Below, one piece after another: positions 6,383-7,008 of a stretch of DNA of 7,008 nucleotides (within the stretch, counting starts at the first letter, position 1; the number at the start of each line of letters is the position of its first letter). The stretch covers positions 1-7,008 of the forward strand of contig JALHPX010000166.1 of NCBI GenBank assembly GCA_022842225.1, in the 5' to 3' direction. The notes beneath the pieces are model-generated. The model made no database searches and had not been told where the DNA came from. It saw nothing but the letters and a program-made list of their open reading frames with translations. This DNA comes from a bacterium (GTDB lineage Bacteria; Bdellovibrionota; FAC87; UBA2466). A program made the translations under genes and the position numbers.

Positions 6383-7008
6383 TTACTTGTTTGCTTCAAG
6401 GGCCAGAAGTTTAGCCTGAGCTTTTTTTGCGAGCGATGGCGGCAAAGGCGCGTAGTGCAGGCCTTCCGCGAGCTTTTGGCCATCCTTTAACGACCAGTTT
6501 AGGAACTTGAGCAGTGACTTGCTCTTCACTTCCGCTGCGGGGAGATCCCAAACCAACACCCAAGTCATGCCCGAAATCGGATACGCCGCTTTACCCGGAG
6601 CATTGGTGATAGAGCCGCGGAAATCGGCGGGCAAGGATTTCAGGGCGCCCGATGCGGCTGCTGTTACCGATTCCAACGTGGGAGCGACCACCTGACCGGT
6701 GGAGTTTTTCATACTGGCAAAAGCGAGATCGTTGCTCTTGGCATAAATCAATTCAACGTAACCAACGCTGCCAGGAGTTTGCTTTACAAGACCCGCAACG
6801 CCTTCATTACCTTTTCCACCGAGTCCGGTGGGCCACTTTACCGACGTAGCCGCGCCCACTTTGTCTTTCCAAGAAGGGCTCACCTTACTTAAGTACTCAG
6901 TGAAGATGGCTGTTGTGCCGCTGCCGTCAGAACGGTGGGCGACCAAGATTGGCTGAGTGGGCAACGTCACTCCAGGGTTGAGTTTAGCGATGCGCGCATC
7001 ATTCCAAA
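6383..7008 (-). CDS. pstS: Periplasmic phosphate-binding protein PstS, C-terminal part (cut by right edge)
   Basis: The frame is open from the right edge to TAA 6385-6383, with 207 complete codons visible from a Trp codon at 7006-7004. The apparent start at 6970 is an internal Val (GTG): homologous sequence WNDARIAKLNPG continues upstream of it, so the true start and signal peptide are off the window. PstS is the periplasmic, high-affinity phosphate receptor that delivers its ligand to PstC-PstA. Diagnostic motifs are WNDARIAKLNPG, the phosphate-contact loop HRSDGSGTT (whose Arg, Asp, Ser and Thr match the E. coli ligand contacts), VKWPTGLGGKGNEGVAGLV, and GSVGYVELIYA. The C-terminal helix begins near GLHYAPLPPSLAKKAQAK. 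About a third of the mature protein plus the signal peptide is missing. As first gene of the cluster it should carry the Pho-box promoter upstream, which is not visible here. Confidence 0.96.
   Translation of the reverse strand, partial: WNDARIAKLNPGVTLPTQPILVAHRSDGSGTTAIFTEYLSKVSPSWKDKVGAATSVKWPTGLGGKGNEGVAGLVKQTPGSVGYVELIYAKSNDLAFASMKNSTGQVVAPTLESVTAAASGALKSLPADFRGSITNAPGKAAYPISGMTWVLVWDLPAAEVKSKSLLKFLNWSLKDGQKLAEGLHYAPLPPSLAKKAQAKLLALEANK

Noticed and set aside
6383..6970. PstS read as a complete 195-aa protein starting at GTG 6970.
   Set aside because: Conserved PstS sequence continues in frame to the window edge and there would be no signal peptide, so the GTG is an internal valine and the gene is truncated by the window.

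Overview
This window is a compact phosphate-acquisition and phosphate-sensing cluster, with every gene on the minus strand. Read in the direction of transcription (right to left) the order is pstS (3' part only, cut by the right edge), pstC, pstA, pstB, phoU, phoB, phoR. A membrane protein resembling a putative Na+/H+ antiporter follows and is cut by the left edge. I see no tRNA, rRNA, insertion sequence, CRISPR array or phage-like gene, and no gene-free stretch over 300 bases; the longest gaps are 86 and 61 bases.

How the genes work together: PstS captures phosphate in the periplasm, PstC and PstA form the transmembrane channel, and PstB is the ATPase that powers import. PhoU is the regulatory link between transporter and sensor kinase. 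PhoR phosphorylates PhoB when phosphate is scarce, and PhoB would then activate transcription, most likely including this cluster. The Pho box and promoter expected upstream of pstS lie outside the window.

Junctions from pstC to phoR are very tight: TAA directly abutting ATG (pstC/pstA), 14 nt (pstA/pstB), a 4-nt overlap (pstB/phoU), 12 nt (phoU/phoB) and 2 nt (phoB/phoR). This suggests one polycistronic, translationally coupled message. The exception is the 86-nt pstS/pstC gap, which holds a hairpin that could separate abundant pstS message from the rest.

Organism: a two-membrane bacterium is suggested by PstS similarity to the proteobacterial soluble form and by the Pst/PhoBR architecture. 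Base composition is near balanced (roughly half G+C by eye). The seven-gene order with phoBR fused to the end of pst-phoU, plus the neighbouring antiporter-like gene, would fit a Bdellovibrio-like or other deltaproteobacterial lineage. That placement is a tentative inference. Overall this is a well-understood system; the less ordinary points are the intercistronic hairpin, the large PhoR sensor domain, and the dyad at the start of the antiporter-like gene.
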